A stretch of 64,000 nt of DNA from Burkholderiaceae bacterium. Its GTDB lineage: Bacteria; Pseudomonadota; Gammaproteobacteria; Burkholderiales; Burkholderiaceae_E. Numbering within the stretch: the stretch's first letter is position 1; each line of letters opens with the position of its first letter. Positions 8,309-19,738 of the stretch are shown here, piece by piece. Made by a program: the position numbers and the translations under genes. Location: positions 124,001 to 188,000 of the forward strand of contig JAOSJU010000002.1 of the NCBI GenBank assembly GCA_027493945.1, given 5' to 3'. The notes under the pieces are model-generated. The model was not told where the DNA came from. It ran no database searches and worked only from the letters and a program-made list of their open reading frames with translations.

Positions 8309-9001
8309 CTTCGCTCCAGCAGTGCGCGCATCAGTTCGAGATCCTCGACGGTCGTCACCTTGAAGTTCGCGCGCGCGCCTTCGACCAGCAGCGGCGCGTG
8401 GCCCGCGCGCTCGACCGCCGCCGCCTCGTCGGTGACCCCGGGGTGCGCGCCCAGCGCGTCGAGCAGCAGCCCGAGCCGGAACATCTGCGGCGTCTGCGCC
8501 AGCCAGAGCCGCTCGCGCTCGAGCGTGGCGGCGACCGATCGACCGTCGTCGGCGGCGCGCTTCACGGTGTCGCTGACCGGCAGCGCGAGCAATCCGCCGG
8601 CCGCCGCTTCCCGGAGGCGATCGCGCAGCCGATCGAGAAGTGCGGGCGCCAGCCCGGGCCGTGCAGCGTCGTGCACCAGCACCCAGTCGTCGTCGCGCGC
8701 GCCCGTGCCGGCCAGCGCGCGCAGTCCGGCGAGCACCGAATCGCGCCGGGCAGCACCACCGGCAGCGAGCACCTCGACGCGCGCCAGCCCGTCCAGCAGC
8801 GCCGTCGCGCGCCGATCGTCGGGCCCGACCACCACCGAGGATCCGCTCGATCCACGGCGCGGCGAGCAGCGCATCGACGCTCCAGCGCAGCATCGCCCGC
8901 CCGCCCAGCGCAAGGTATTGCTTCGGCTGCGCCGCGCCCAGCCGGGTACCGGCGCCCGCGGCGGGGATCACTGCAAAGTATCGGGCGGCTGCTCCGGACA
9001 C
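8305..9001 (-). CDS. ispD: 2-C-methyl-D-erythritol 4-phosphate cytidylyltransferase (one-base frameshift)
   Basis: IspD transfers CMP to methylerythritol phosphate. The nucleotide-binding N terminus ([20 protein letters not shown]) and the following WIERIL are in one frame. The rest ([56 protein letters not shown]) is in another. The break is at about 8838-8842, where CTCGGTGG should read CTC GTG G, so one extra base is present. IspD is normally essential, so a sequencing error is more likely than a pseudogene. The GTG at 9001 is my start choice. The gene is divergent from mfd with about 50 bp between them. Confidence 0.88.
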
Positions 9002-9052
9002 GGCGTGAAGGTCTGCCGACGTCGAAGCCGGCGAAAAGTTAGAATTGTAGTC

Positions 9053-12000
9053 TTGCCTGCGCCGTTCATTCCCTTGACCACCCACGCCTTGCCGTCCGCG
9101 CAGGCCGCCGGCGCGGCCCGCGCCCCGCTGCGCGACGCCTCGTCCCGCGCGCCGGCCGCACTCGACGCCCTGCTCGATGCGCAACCCGCGCCCTCGCCAG
9201 GCCAGGTGCGCACGCTGCCGCGCTGCCACGGATCCGCCGACGCGCTGCTGCTGGCCCGGCTTGCCGTGCGCGAGACCGCTGCCGGCCGGGCCCTGGCGAT
9301 CGTCGCCGCCGACGCGCCCGATGCGCAACGGCTCGCCGAGGAGATCCGCTGGTTCGCCCCGCGGCTTCGGGTGCTGCTGCTGCCCGACTGGGAAACGCTT
9401 CCGTACGACGCCTTCTCGCCGCACCAGGACCTGGTCTCCGAGCGGCTGTCCACCCTCTACGCGCTGCAGGGCGGCGACTGCGACGTGCTGCTGGTGCCGG
9501 CAGGCACGGCGCTGCACCGGCTGGCGCCGCCGTCGTTCCTCGCCTCGCACACTTTCTTCTTCCACAAGGGGCAGCGACTCGACGAGGCTCGGCTGCGCGG
9601 CCAGCTGACGCTGGCCGGCTACGAGCACGTCTCGCAGGTGGTGCATCCGGGCGAGTACTGCGTACGCGGCGGCCTGATCGACCTCTTTCCGACCGGCTCG
9701 GCGCTGCCCTACCGGCTCGACCTGTTCGGCGACGAGATCGACTCGATCCGCACCTTCGACCCGGACACGCAGCGCAGCCTGTATCCGATCGAGCGGGTGC
9801 GCCTGCTGCCCGGGCGCGAGTTTCCGATGGACGAAGCCGCGCGCACCGCGTTCCGCAGCCGCTGGCGCGAGCGCTTCGAGGGCGACCCGTCGCGCAGCAC
9901 GGTCTATCGCGACGTGGGCAACGGCATCGCGCCGGCCGGCGTCGAATACTGGCTGCCGCTGTTTCACGAGAACACCGCCACGCTGTTCGACTACCTGCCC
10001 GCGGCCGCGCTGGTGGTCACGCACGGGGACGTCGACGAGGCCGCGCGCCGCTTCGCCGAGGAGGCGAGCCAGCGCTTCCGCTTCCTGTCGCACGACCCGG
10101 AACGGCCGCTGCTGCGCCCCGACGAACTGTTCTTCGACGCCGGCCGGTTCTTCGTCGAGGCGCGCCGCTTCGGGCGCTGGGCGATCGCGCGCGCCACGGC
10201 GGCCGACAGCAACGCGTCGGAGCAGCCGGGCGCGGCGGCCTCCTTCGGGTCGGCGCCGCCCGACGTGTCGGTGAATCGCCGCGCGGCGAATCCGGTCGAA
10301 CGGCTGGCGGCGTTCGTCGAATCGGCGGCGCTGCGCAAGCTGGTCGTGGCCGAGTCGGCCGGACGCCGCGAGACGCTCGCGCAGCTGTTCGCCGAGCACG
10401 GGCTGACGCTGCCGGCCCTGGACGACTGGGCCGGCTTCGCCGACGGGGAGGCGCAGGCGGCGCTCGTCGCCGGCCCGTTGCAGGACGGCTTCGCGCTGCC
10501 GGAAGCCGGCATTGCGGTGCTCACCGAGTCGGAATTGTTCGCCGGCACCGCGCGCCGTGCGCGTCGCGGCCGGCGCGAATCGCAGACCGACGTCGACGCG
10601 ATCATTCGCGACCTCTCCGAGCTGAAGGTCGGCGACCCGGTGGTGCACGCCCAGCACGGCATCGGCCGCTACGAGGGGCTGGCGACGATGGACCTCGGCG
10701 ACGGGCCGACCGAGTTCCTGCATCTCACTTACGCGAACCAAGGCCACGCTGTACGTGCCGGTGTCGCAACTGCACGTGATCGGCCGCTACAGCGGCGCGA
10801 GTCCCGAGGACGCGCCGCTGCACCAGCTCGGCTCCGACCAGTGGGAAAAGGCGCGCACGCGCGCCGCGCGCCGCGCGCGCGACGCCGCCGCCGAGCTGCT
10901 GAACCTGTACGCGCGCCGCGCCGCGCGCACCGGCCACGCGTTCGGCTTCGCCGCGCGCGACTACGAAGCTTTCGCCGACGGCTTCGCGTTCGAGGAGACG
11001 CCCGACCAGCGTGCCGCGATCCACGCGGTCGTCCAGGACATGGTGTCGGGCAAGCCGATGGACCGGCTGGTCTGCGGCGACGTCGGTTTCGGCAAGACCG
11101 AGGTGGCGCTGCGCGCCGCGTTCGTCGCGGTGGCCGACGGCAAGCAGGTCGCCATCCTGACGCCCACGACGCTGCTGGCCGAACAGCACTTCCAGACCTT
11201 CTGCGACCGCTTCGCCGAACTGCCGGTGAAGCTGGTCGAGCTGTCGCGCTTTCGCTCCGCGAAGGAGAGCCGCGCCGCGGTGGCCGACATCAATGCCGGG
11301 CGCGTCGACATCGTGATCGGCACCCACAAGCTGCTGTCGTCCGACGTGAAGTTCCCGAGGCTCGGCCCGGTGATCATCGACGAGGAGCACCGCTTCGGCG
11401 TGCGCCAGAAAGAGGCCCTGAAGGCGCTTCGCGCCGAAGTCGACGTGCTCACGCTCACGGCCACGCCCATCCCGCGCACGCTGGCGATGAGCCTCGAAGG
11501 CATCCGCGACTTCTCGGTGATCGCCACCGCGCCGCAGAAGCGCCTGGCGATCAAGACCTTCGTGCGCCACGAGTCCGAGGGCACGATCCGCGAGGCGCTG
11601 CTGCGCGAGCTCAAGCGCGGCGGCCGGGCCTATTTCCTGCACAACGAGGTCGAGACGATCGAGAACCGTCGCGCCCGGCTCGCCGAGCTGGTGCCCGAGG
11701 CGCGCATCGCGGTCGCCCACGGCCAGATGCCCGAGCGCGAGCTCGAGCGCGTGATGCGCGACTTCCACCAGCAGCGCTTCAACGTGCTGCTGTGCACGAC
11801 GATCATCGAGACCGGCATCGACGTGCCCACGGCGAACACCATCGTGATGCATCGCGCCGACCGTTTCGGGCTCGCGCAGCTGCACCAGCTGCGCGGGCGC
11901 GTCGGCCGTTCGCACCACCAGGCCTACGCGTACCTGCTGATTCCCGACGAGTCCGCGATCACGCGCGACGCGGCCAAGCGGCTCGACGCGATCCAGGCGA

Positions 12001-12641
12001 TGGAGGAGCTCGGCTCGGGCTTCTACCTGGCGATGCACGACCTCGAGATCCGCGGTGCTGGCGAAGTGCTCGGCGAATCGCAGTCGGGCGACATGCAGGA
12101 GGTGGGCTTCGCCCTCTATGCCGACATGCTGAACGAAGCGGTGCGCTCGCTGAAGGCGGGCCGCGAGCCCGACCTCTCCGCGCCGCTCGCCGCGACCGTC
12201 GAGATCAAGCTGCACGTGCCGGCGCTGCTGCCGGCCGACTATTGCCACGACGTGCACGAGCGGCTCACGCTCTACAAGCGGATGGCCAACTGCGGCACCG
12301 CCGACGCGCTCGACACGCTGCGCGAGGAACTCGTCGACCGTTTCGGCAAGCTGCCCGAAGCGGCCCGCGCGCTCGTCGAGACGCACCGGCTTCGCATCGC
12401 GTCGCAGCCGCTGGGCATCTCGCGCATCGACGCCGCGGCCGAGGCGATCGTGCTGCAGTTCGTTCCCGATCCGCCGATCGAGCCTGCTGCGATCATCCGC
12501 TTCATCCAGTCGCGCCGCGACGTGAAGCTCGCCGGCCCCGACCGGCTGCGCTTCACGCTGTCCACGCCCGACCTCGACTCGCGGCTGCAGCGCATCCGCG
12601 AAATCCTCGCCGGCCTGCGCGGCAAGGCGGCCACGGCATGA
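9053..12641 (+). CDS. mfd: Transcription-repair coupling factor Mfd (one-base frameshift)
   Basis: Mfd displaces RNA polymerase stalled at lesions and recruits UvrA. The N-terminal UvrB-like part includes [20 protein letters not shown] and [16 protein letters not shown]. The RNA-polymerase-interacting domain begins at [20 protein letters not shown]. The helicase domain carries Walker [18 protein letters not shown], the DEEH box [14 protein letters not shown], the TATPIPRTL motif and QLRGRVGRS; the C-terminal TRCF domain follows. The frame breaks at 10740-10741, where ACCAAGGCC should read AAC CAG GCC (one extra A). Without that base the product is about 1,195 residues, close to normal. The start TTG at 9053 is a best guess; TTG at 9074 is another option. 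Confidence 0.93.
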
Positions 12642-12678
12642 GCATCGCGAGGAACGCAAGCGCGCGGAGAACGCCGCG

Positions 12679-13535
12679 ATGAGCCGGCTGGTGGTCCAGC
12701 ACCCTCGGCTCTCCGACGCCGCGGTCGACGCGTTTCGCGCCGCGCTGGGACGCGCGCCCATGCTGCACCTGCCCCAGCTCGCTACCGGGAGCCGGTGACC
12801 ATCGACGGCGACCAGGTCGGCGAGATCGCCGAGCGCGTCGGCGTCGACGCCGAGATCGTGCCGCTGTCGGCGCGGCTTTCCGATTTCCGGCTGATCGCGT
12901 TCGACATGGACTCGACGCTGATCACCATCGAGTGCATCGACGAGATCGCCGAATTCGCCGGCCGCAAGGCCGAGGTCGCGGCGATCACCGAAGCGGCGAT
13001 GCGCGGCGAGATCCCCGATTACAACGAAAGCCTGCGCCGGCGCGTCGCGCTGCTCGCCGGGCTGCCCGAGTCCACGCTGCAGCGCGTCTACGACGAGCGC
13101 GTGCGTCTGTCGCCCGGCGCCGAGGCGCTGATCGTCGCGGCGCGCGCAGCCGGCCTGAAGATCCTGCTGGTTTCGGGCGGCTTCAGGTTCTTCACCGAAC
13201 GGCTGGCCAAGCGCCTGCACCTCGACTTCACCCGCTCGAACACGCTCGAGATCGTCGACGGCCGGCTCACCGGGCGCGTGCTCGGCGAAATCGTCAACGC
13301 CGACGTCAAGCGGCGCACGGTCGAGGAAACCTGCGCGACGATCGGCTGCACTCCGGCTCAGGCGATCGTGGTCGGCGACGGCGCCAACGACCTGAAGATG
13401 ATGTCGATCGCCGGGGTCTCGGTAGCCTACCGCGCCAAGCCGATCGTGCACTCCGAAACCACGCACGCGATCAACCACTGCGGGCTCGACGCGATCCTGA
13501 ACTGGTTCGTCGACCAGCTGCCCACCGCGCCGTGA
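12679..13535 (+). CDS. serB: Phosphoserine phosphatase SerB (one-base frameshift near the N terminus)
   Basis: SerB is the last enzyme of serine biosynthesis. The HAD phosphatase domain is intact: nucleophile motif AFDMDSTLITIECIDEIA, the GLKILLVSGGF motif II region, and VVGDGANDLKMM as motif IV. The N-terminal segment MSRLVVQHPRLSDAAVDAFR is in a different frame from the rest. The switch lies between about 12745 and 12785, and losing one C before TACCGGGAG would explain it. The repaired length is about 285 residues. The gene lies 37 bp after mfd, and its stop overlaps the GTG start of the transporter (GTGA, 13532-13535). Confidence 0.9.
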
Positions 13536-14735
13536 GCCGCGGCGCGGCAGGCAGCGGGGGCGCCGCGGCCGTGGCGGTGGCAGGCCTCGTCGCCGCCAGC
13601 GCCGGTGCCTGCGCGCTGGCAATGGCGATGGGCATCGGCCGCTTCGCCCTACACGCCGATGCTTCCGCCGATGCTCGAAGAGTCGGGCATCGGCCTGTCG
13701 GCGGCCGGGCTGATCGCCTCGGCCAACTTCCTCGGCTACCTGCTCGGCGCGCTGCTCGCCACGCGCGCGGCCTTCGCCCGGCAGCGCATCGGCTGGCTGC
13801 GCGCCGGCCTGGCGGCGAGCGCGCTCACCACCGCGGCGATGGCGCTCGACATCGGCGCGGGCGGCTGGGCCGCGGTGCGCTTCGCCTCGGGCGTGGCCAG
13901 CGCGTTCGTGCTGGTGTTCACCTCGGCGGTGGTCTTCGAGATCGCCGCGCGCGAAGGACGCCCGATGCTCGGCGGCCTGCTCTACGGCGGGGTCGGGGTC
14001 GGGATCGCAGCCTCCGCGCTGCTGGTGTACGCGGGCCGCGAGGCCGGCTGGAGCGCGGCGCTGCTGTGGTGGGCGCTGGCCGGACTGTCGGTGCTTCTGG
14101 CGATCGCGCCCTGGCGCGTGCTCGACCGCCCGCCGGGCGCCGCGCCGCCGCCGCACGCCGATCCCGGCCGCTCGGCCGCCGACCGGCGCGCGCTCTCGCG
14201 GCTCGTCTGGTCTTACGGATGCCTGGGCTTCGGCTACGTGATCACCGCGACCTTTCTGGTCGTGATGGTGCGCCGGCTGCCCGACGCGCGGGCGCTGGAA
14301 TTCTGGACCTGGGCGGTGGTGGGACTGGCCGGCGCCCCGTCGAACTGGCTGTGGGCGAAGGTCGCCGCGCGCACCGGCAGCTATGCGGCGATCGTCGCGG
14401 CCTTCGTGCTCGAGGCGATCGGCGTCGCGCTGGCCGCGGCGGGACAAGGCGCCGCAGCGCTGCTCGTCGGGGGCGCGCTGCTCGGCGGCACCTTCATGGC
14501 GATCACCGCGCTCGGGCTGGCCACCGCGCGCGAACTCGCGCCCGATCGCCCCGACCAGACGATCGCGCGGATGACGGTCGCGTTCAGCCTCGGCCAGATC
14601 GTCGGGCCCGCCGTGGGCGGCTGGCTCGCCGAGCGCAGCGGCTCGTTCGCGGCGCCGTCGTGGCTGGCGGCCGCGGTACTGCTCGCGGGCGCCGCACTCG
14701 CAGCGGCCGCCGGCCGCGACGGACGGCGCCGCTGA
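13532..14735 (+). CDS. MFS transporter, YbfB/YjiJ-like (one-base frameshift)
   Basis: This protein of about 400 residues has roughly 12 hydrophobic segments. The N terminus (LAMAMGIGRFA, then YTPMLPPMLEESGIGLSAAG) matches the first helix and following motif of the YbfB/YjiJ branch of the major facilitator superfamily. The two pieces are in different frames because of an extra C within 13647-13649 (GCCCTAC for GCC TAC). Later features include TFLVVMVRRLPDARALEFW and SLGQIVGPAVGGWLAERSG, typical of the second half. The substrate is unknown. The GTG start overlaps the serB stop by four bases, so it is probably translated with serB. It faces rimO tail to tail. Confidence 0.82.
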
Positions 14736-14802
14736 AGCGCGCGCTCTGCCGACTCAGCCACCGCGCGACTGTGCCGCGACGCGCGGACAGCGCCGGAGGG
14801 AA

Positions 14803-16200
14803 TCAGGCGGGCACTGCGAACAGGTCGTGCTCGCCGGCGTCGACGATGCGCACCGCGAGCTCGCTGCCCGGCGGCAGCGCGCGCGCCTGCGCCTCGCCGT
14901 CGAGCGCGACGTAGACCAGTCCGTCGATCTCCGGCGCCTCGCCGGCCGAGCGCGTCGCCGCGCGCCAGGCTCCGGCCTCGGCGTCGCGCTCGATCGCGTC
15001 GACCATCACGGTGCAGCGCGTGCCGACCCGGCGCCGCAGGCGGCCCGCGCTGATCTCCGACTGCACCTGCATGAACCGCGCGCGCCGCGCCTCACGCACT
15101 TCGTCGGGCAACTGGCCCGGCAGCGCGTTGGCCGCGGCGCCCTCGACCGGCGACCAGGCGAAGCAGCCCACGCGGTCGAGCTCGGCCTCGCGCAGGAACG
15201 CCAGCAGGTGCTCGAACTCCGCTTCCGTCTCGCCGGGGAAACCGGCGATGAAGGTGCTGCGGATCGTCAGGTCGGGGCAGATCGCGCGCCAGGCGCGGAT
15301 CCGCTCGATGTTCTTCTCGCCGCTGGCCGGCCGCTTCATCAGCTTCAGGATGCGCGGATGCGAATGCTGGAACGGGACGTCGAGATAGGGCAGCACCCTG
15401 CCCTCGGCCATCAGCGGCAGCACCTCGTCGACGTGCGGATACGGATAGACGTAGTGCAGGCGCACCCTCGCTCCGAGCCCGGCGAGCTCGCGCACCAGCT
15501 CGGTCATCCGCGTGCGCACCGGCCGGCCGCCGACGAACCCGGTGCGGTAGCGGACGTCGACCCCGTAAGCGCTGGTGTCCTGCGAGACCACCAGCAGTTC
15601 CTTCACGCCCGCCCGAACCAGCGCCGCGGCCTCGCGCACCACCTCGCCGATCGGCCGGCTGACCAGGTCGCCGCGCATCGACGGAATGATGCAGAAGGTG
15701 CAGCGATGGTTGCAGCCCTCGGAGATCTTCAGGTACGCGTAGTGGCGCGGCGTAAGCTTCACGCCGCCCGGCGGCACGAGGTCGGCGAACGGGTCGTGCG
15801 GCTTCGCCAGGTGCGCGTGGATGTGCTCCATCACCTCGTCGGCGGCGTGCGGGCCGGTGACCGCGAGCACCTTCGGGTGCACCTCGCCGACCAGCGTGCC
15901 GCCGCCGCTGCCGCGCCGCGCGCCCAGGCAGCCGGTAACGATCACCTTGCCGTTTTCGGCCAGCGCCTCGCCGATCGCGTCGAGCGACTCCTGCACCGCC
16001 TCGTCGATGAAGCCGCAGGTGTTCACCACGACCAGGTCGGAGCCGCCGTAGTCGCCGGCGATCTCGTAGCCTTCCGCGCGCAACTGCGTGAGGATGCGCT
16101 CGGAATCGACCATCGCCTTGGGGCAGCCGAGCGAGACGAAGCCCACCTTCGGCGACGACTTGCGGCTGCGCCGCGGGGCAGGTTTCTGGACGGGGCTCAT
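14803..16200 (-). CDS. rimO: Ribosomal protein uS12 methylthiotransferase RimO
   Basis: RimO adds a methylthio group to the conserved aspartate of ribosomal protein S12. The 465-residue product has the N-terminal MTTase domain ([38 protein letters not shown]), the radical-SAM cluster motif [11 protein letters not shown] and a C-terminal TRAM domain. YGGSD and [16 protein letters not shown] are also typical of RimO rather than MiaB. I chose the ATG at 16200 because the protein then begins just before the conserved [11 protein letters not shown]. The 30 codons upstream to 16290 overlap the phaR terminator and look non-coding. Confidence 0.96.
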   Translation of the reverse strand: MSPVQKPAPRRSRKSSPKVGFVSLGCPKAMVDSERILTQLRAEGYEIAGDYGGSDLVVVNTCGFIDEAVQESLDAIGEALAENGKVIVTGCLGARRGSGGGTLVGEVHPKVLAVTGPHAADEVMEHIHAHLAKPHDPFADLVPPGGVKLTPRHYAYLKISEGCNHRCTFCIIPSMRGDLVSRPIGEVVREAAALVRAGVKELLVVSQDTSAYGVDVRYRTGFVGGRPVRTRMTELVRELAGLGARVRLHYVYPYPHVDEVLPLMAEGRVLPYLDVPFQHSHPRILKLMKRPASGEKNIERIRAWRAICPDLTIRSTFIAGFPGETEAEFEHLLAFLREAELDRVGCFAWSPVEGAAANALPGQLPDEVREARRARFMQVQSEISAGRLRRRVGTRCTVMVDAIERDAEAGAWRAATRSAGEAPEIDGLVYVALDGEAQARALPPGSELAVRIVDAGEHDLFAVPA

Positions 16201-16260
16201 CGGGCTTTCGTGCGGCTCGTGGGCGCGGCAGCGCGGACCATCGTGGCCGCGGGCGCGCAG

Positions 16261-16284
16261 AAAAAACGCCGCGCGAGGCGGCGT
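16261..16284 (-). terminator. Rho-independent terminator after phaR
   Basis: Read on the minus strand, a 7-bp stem (16284-16278 with 16272-16266) and 5-nt loop is followed by a T tract made by the A6 at 16261-16266. It lies about 104 bp past the phaR stop and upstream of the rimO start. It should end the phaC-phaB-phaR transcript and isolate rimO. Confidence 0.8.
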
Positions 16285-16387
16285 GGGCATCCTTCGGGCG
16301 GGATTGTACCGCCCGGACCCGGCCGACCCCCACTCGGGCCCGCCGATCCCGCAAACCCGCCCGCCAGCGAGCGGGCGACCGCGGTGC

Positions 16388-16960
16388 CTACTTCTTCTCG
16401 GAGGTCGCCTGGCCGCCGCCCGGGGCGGGCGCGCCCGGGAACGGGAAGTTCTGGAACATGTTGCGGGTCTGCGCCTGCATCTGCTCCTGCATCTGCACGA
16501 ACAGGTTCTTGCTCTGCTCGATGTAGTTGCCCATCATCGTCTGGATCATCGGCGCCTGCACCGACATGAACTGCGCCCACATCTCGGGGTTCGGCATTCC
16601 CTTGGCGTCGTAGAAGCCCTTCGACTGCTCCTGCATCTTGTTCTGGATCTCGACGAACGCCTGCATGGTCTTCTCCAGGTAGGCCCCCATCATTCCCTGC
16701 ATCGCGTGGCCGTAGAAGCGGATGATCTGCGCCAGCATGCCCGAGGAGAACAGCGGCGCGCCGCCCGCCTCCTCCTCGAGGATGATCTGCAGCAGGATGC
16801 TGCGCGTGAGATCCTCGTTGCTCTTGGCGTCGATGACCCTGAAATCCTCGTTCTCGAGCACCAGCTGCTTGACGTCGGCGAGCGTGATGTAGGCGCTCGT
16901 CTGCGTGTCGTACAGGCGACGGTTCGGGTACTTCTTGATCAACCGGGTGGCATTCGCCAT
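16388..16960 (-). CDS. phaR: Polyhydroxyalkanoate synthesis repressor PhaR
   Basis: This 190-residue regulator begins [20 protein letters not shown], the invariant start of the PHB/PHA accumulation DNA-binding domain. [20 protein letters not shown] and the PHB-binding central segment ([20 protein letters not shown]) follow. The C-terminal half is Met/Gln-rich ([20 protein letters not shown]), as expected for the granule-binding region. PhaR represses phasin and sometimes pha genes and is titrated off DNA by polymer. The start at 16960 has GGAG at good spacing; an in-frame ATG at 16972 overlaps the phaB stop. It is the last gene of the pha operon and is followed by a terminator. Confidence 0.96.
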   Translation of the reverse strand: MANATRLIKKYPNRRLYDTQTSAYITLADVKQLVLENEDFRVIDAKSNEDLTRSILLQIILEEEAGGAPLFSSGMLAQIIRFYGHAMQGMMGAYLEKTMQAFVEIQNKMQEQSKGFYDAKGMPNPEMWAQFMSVQAPMIQTMMGNYIEQSKNLFVQMQEQMQAQTRNMFQNFPFPGAPAPGGGQATSEKK

Positions 16961-16971
16961 CACGTTCTCCA

Positions 16972-17710
16972 TCAACCCATGTGCAGGCCGCCGTTGCACG
17001 AGAATTCGGCCCCGGTCGTGAAGCCCGCGTCGTCGGTGGCCAGCCAGCCGCAGATCGACCCGATCTCCTCGGCTTTTCCGGAGCCGCTTCACCGGGATCG
17101 ACTGGATGATCTTGTCGCGCACGTCCTCGCGCACCGCCATCACCATGTCGGTGGCGATGTAACCGGGCGCGACGGTGTTCACCGTGACGCCCTTGCTGGC
17201 GACCTCCTGCGCGAGCGCCATCGTGAACCCGTGCATGCCGGCCTTGGCCGCCGAATAGTTGGTTTGCCCGAACTGTCCCTTCTCGCCGTTCACCGACGAG
17301 ATGTTGATGACGCGGCCCCAGCCGCGGTCGAGCATGCCGTCGATCACCTGCTTGGTCACGTTGAACAGCGAGTTCAGGTTGGTGTCGATCACCGAGCGCC
17401 AGTCGTCGAGCGACATCTTGCGAAACACGCCGTCGCGGGTGATGCCCGCGTTGTTCACCAGGACGTCGACCACGCCGATCTCCGCCTTCACCTTCTCGAA
17501 GGCCGCGCGCGTGGACTCCCAGTCGGCCACGTTGCCCACCGAAGCGTGGAAGGTGTAGCCGGCGGCCTTCTGCCCGGCGATCCACTTCGCGTGGTCGCGG
17601 GTCGGCCCGCACCCCGCGATCACGGTGAAGCCCATGTCGTGGAAGCGCCGGCAGATCGCGGTGCCGATTCCGCCCATGCCGCCGGTGACGTAGGCAATTC
17701 TCGAGCTCAT
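16972..17710 (-). CDS. phaB: Acetoacetyl-CoA reductase PhaB (one-base frameshift near the C terminus)
   Basis: PhaB reduces acetoacetyl-CoA to (R)-3-hydroxybutyryl-CoA with NADPH. It is a short-chain dehydrogenase: the nucleotide motif YVTGGMGGIGTAICRRF, the NNAG motif VLVNNAGITRDGVF, catalytic Ser in INISSVNGEKGQFGQ, and Tyr/Lys in TNYSAAKAGMHG. After SIPVKRL the frame slips, at 17080-17081 (+ strand TCCGGAG for TCCGAG, one extra G). Beyond it the expected ending GKAEEIGSICGWLATDDAGF and CNGGLHMG is readable in the other frame. The repaired product is 245 residues, the normal length. The start ATG at 17710 has GAGGAAG upstream. Confidence 0.93.
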
Positions 17711-17808
17711 GTCTGTCTTCCTCTCGTTCCTCTGGGATGTCGCGGGACGGGCCGCCGCCGACCCGTCCGGTTCTCGCACGCTTGCCGGTGACTCTCGCTG
17801 CTGCCTTG

Positions 17809-19701
17809 CTAGTCGGCCTTCTCCTTGACGTAGCTGCCGGGCGCCGGTTCGATCGGCCGGTAGTGCGCGTTGCCGGGCTGCTTCGGCGCGGGCTCGTGCT
17901 CGCCGGCGAAGCCCGCCAGCCACTTCGCCCAGTCGGGCCACCAGCTGCCCGGGTGCTCGGTGGCCGCCGCGAGCCAGTCGTCGGCGACGTCGGGCAGCGT
18001 CTCGCCGATCCAGTGGCTGCGCTTGCCCTTCGAGGCCGGGTTGATGACGCCGGCGATGTGCCCGCTCGCGCCGAGGACAAAGCGCAACGGTCCCGACAGC
18101 AGCTGGGTCGATTCGTAGGCGCCGTGCCAGGGAACGATGTGGTCTTCGCGCGAACCGTAGATGTAGGTCGGCACGTCGATCTCGCCCAGGTCGACCGGCA
18201 CGCCGCAGCAGATCAGCCGGCCAGGTTCGCGCAGCTCGTTCTGCAGGTAGGTGTGGCGCAGGTACCAGCAGTACATCGGCCCGGGCAGGTTGGTACTGTC
18301 GGCGTTCCAGTAGAGCAGGTCGAACGCCGGTGGCGCTTCGCCCTTCAGGTAATTGCTGACGACGTAGTTCCAGACCAGGTCGTTCGGACGCAGGAAGTTG
18401 AAGGTCACCGCCAGTTCGCGCCCGTGGACCAGGCCGCCGCCTCCGATGGTCGACTCGCGGTAGGCCACGAAGTTCTCGTCGATGAACACGCCGAGCACGC
18501 CGGGCTCGGAAAAATCGAGGAAGGTGGTGAGCAGCGTCAACGACTCGATCCACTGCGCGCCGCGCGCCGCGAGCACCGCGGCCGCGGTGCCGAGCAGCGT
18601 GCCGCCCACGCAGAAGCCCAGCACGTTGATGCGCGGCTGCCCCGAGATCTCGCGCACCACGCGCATCGCCTCGATCACGCCGGACTCGATGTAGTCGTCC
18701 CAGCCGAGATGCCCGAGGTCGGCCTTCACGTTCCTCCAGGACACCATGAACACCGTGTGTCCCTGCGCCACCGCGTAGGCGACCAGCGAGTTCTCGGGCT
18801 GCAGATCGAGAATGTAGAACTTGTTGATGCACGGCGGCACCATCAGCAGCGGCCTGCTGCCGACGGTAGGCGTCGACGGCGCGTACTGGACGATCTGGAT
18901 CAGCTCGTTCTGGTAGATCACCGAGCCCGGCGAAGTCGCCACGTTCTGCCCGATCTCGAAGGCGCTCTCGTCGGTTTGCGAGATGCGTCCTTTATTCAGG
19001 TCGCCGAACAGGTTGCGCATGCCCGCCCGCAGGCTCTCTCCGCGGGTTTCGACCAAGCGCTGCTGCGCCTCCGGGTTGGTCACCAGGAAGTTCGCTGGCG
19101 ACATCGCGTCGACCCACTGCTGCGTGGCGAAGCGGATCCGGTTGCGCGCCTGCTTGTCGCCCTCGACCGCTTCGGCGAGCTTCTGCATGAACTCGGCGTT
19201 GAGCCGGTAGAACCCGACCGCCCACGCGTACGGCCCCTGCTTCCGGGCGTCACCGGCGAAGCGCCGGTCGCGCGACTCCGGCAGCGCGGCGCCGCCCATC
19301 AGCGCGCCCAGCCGCTGAACGTATTCGGCCTGGATCTCCCGGAGCCGCTCGCTCGACAAATGCACCGGCGGAGTCGGCAGGCCCGCCGCTGCAGACGCCG
19401 TGGACGGGCCGCTCGCAGCGCGCGAAGTCGCCCGCCTCGCGCCCGCAGCGGGCGCGGACTTCCGGGAACCCGATGCGGCGCGTGGTGCGGCGCGCTTCGC
19501 CGACCGCTGCCCGGTCGCCTTCGCTGCCGCGCTCGCGGCGGCCTTCCCGGTGGCCTTTCCGGTCGCCTTCGTAGCCGCCTTCCCCGTCGCCTTCGCGGCC
19601 GGCCCGGCGGTCGTCACGGACGGAGCTTTCGAGGATACCGATGCCTTCGTGTTGCGATGCCGCGAACCTGCGGCTACCTTCCTTCGCGATGCATCCGGCA
19701 T
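17809..19701 (-). CDS. phaC: Class I poly(3-hydroxyalkanoate) synthase PhaC with an H1-like N-terminal tail
   Basis: PhaC polymerises (R)-3-hydroxyacyl-CoA on the granule surface. The alpha/beta-hydrolase core has the lipase-like box GFCVGGT (catalytic Cys about residue 364), Asp in YGSREDHIVPW and His in ASGHIAGVINP. The N-terminal PhaC domain starts near RLREIQAEYVQRLGALM. Unusually, the first roughly 95 residues are an Ala/Lys/Thr/Gly tail with KATGKA-type repeats, like histone H1 or AlgP. I start at 19701 because GGAG sits 6 nt upstream and a TTGACA -35 at 19761-19766 would place transcription start inside an alternative ORF beginning at 19740. From 19701 the product is 630 residues. It heads phaC-phaB-phaR. 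Confidence 0.95.
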   Translation of the reverse strand: MPDASRRKVAAGSRHRNTKASVSSKAPSVTTAGPAAKATGKAATKATGKATGKAAASAAAKATGQRSAKRAAPRAASGSRKSAPAAGARRATSRAASGPSTASAAAGLPTPPVHLSSERLREIQAEYVQRLGALMGGAALPESRDRRFAGDARKQGPYAWAVGFYRLNAEFMQKLAEAVEGDKQARNRIRFATQQWVDAMSPANFLVTNPEAQQRLVETRGESLRAGMRNLFGDLNKGRISQTDESAFEIGQNVATSPGSVIYQNELIQIVQYAPSTPTVGSRPLLMVPPCINKFYILDLQPENSLVAYAVAQGHTVFMVSWRNVKADLGHLGWDDYIESGVIEAMRVVREISGQPRINVLGFCVGGTLLGTAAAVLAARGAQWIESLTLLTTFLDFSEPGVLGVFIDENFVAYRESTIGGGGLVHGRELAVTFNFLRPNDLVWNYVVSNYLKGEAPPAFDLLYWNADSTNLPGPMYCWYLRHTYLQNELREPGRLICCGVPVDLGEIDVPTYIYGSREDHIVPWHGAYESTQLLSGPLRFVLGASGHIAGVINPASKGKRSHWIGETLPDVADDWLAAATEHPGSWWPDWAKWLAGFAGEHEPAPKQPGNAHYRPIEPAPGSYVKEKAD

Positions 19702-19738
19702 CCTTCTCTCCGCTTCGATTCGGCCGACCTTCAGAGGC

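Noticed and set aside
10725..14447. 1,240-codon open frame antisense to mfd, serB and the MFS gene
   Set aside because: The true genes carry clear motifs on the + strand. The antisense product is low-complexity and has none.
16201..16290. Upstream extension of rimO by 30 codons
   Set aside because: It overlaps the phaR terminator and contains no conserved residues; the ATG at 16200 fits the family start.
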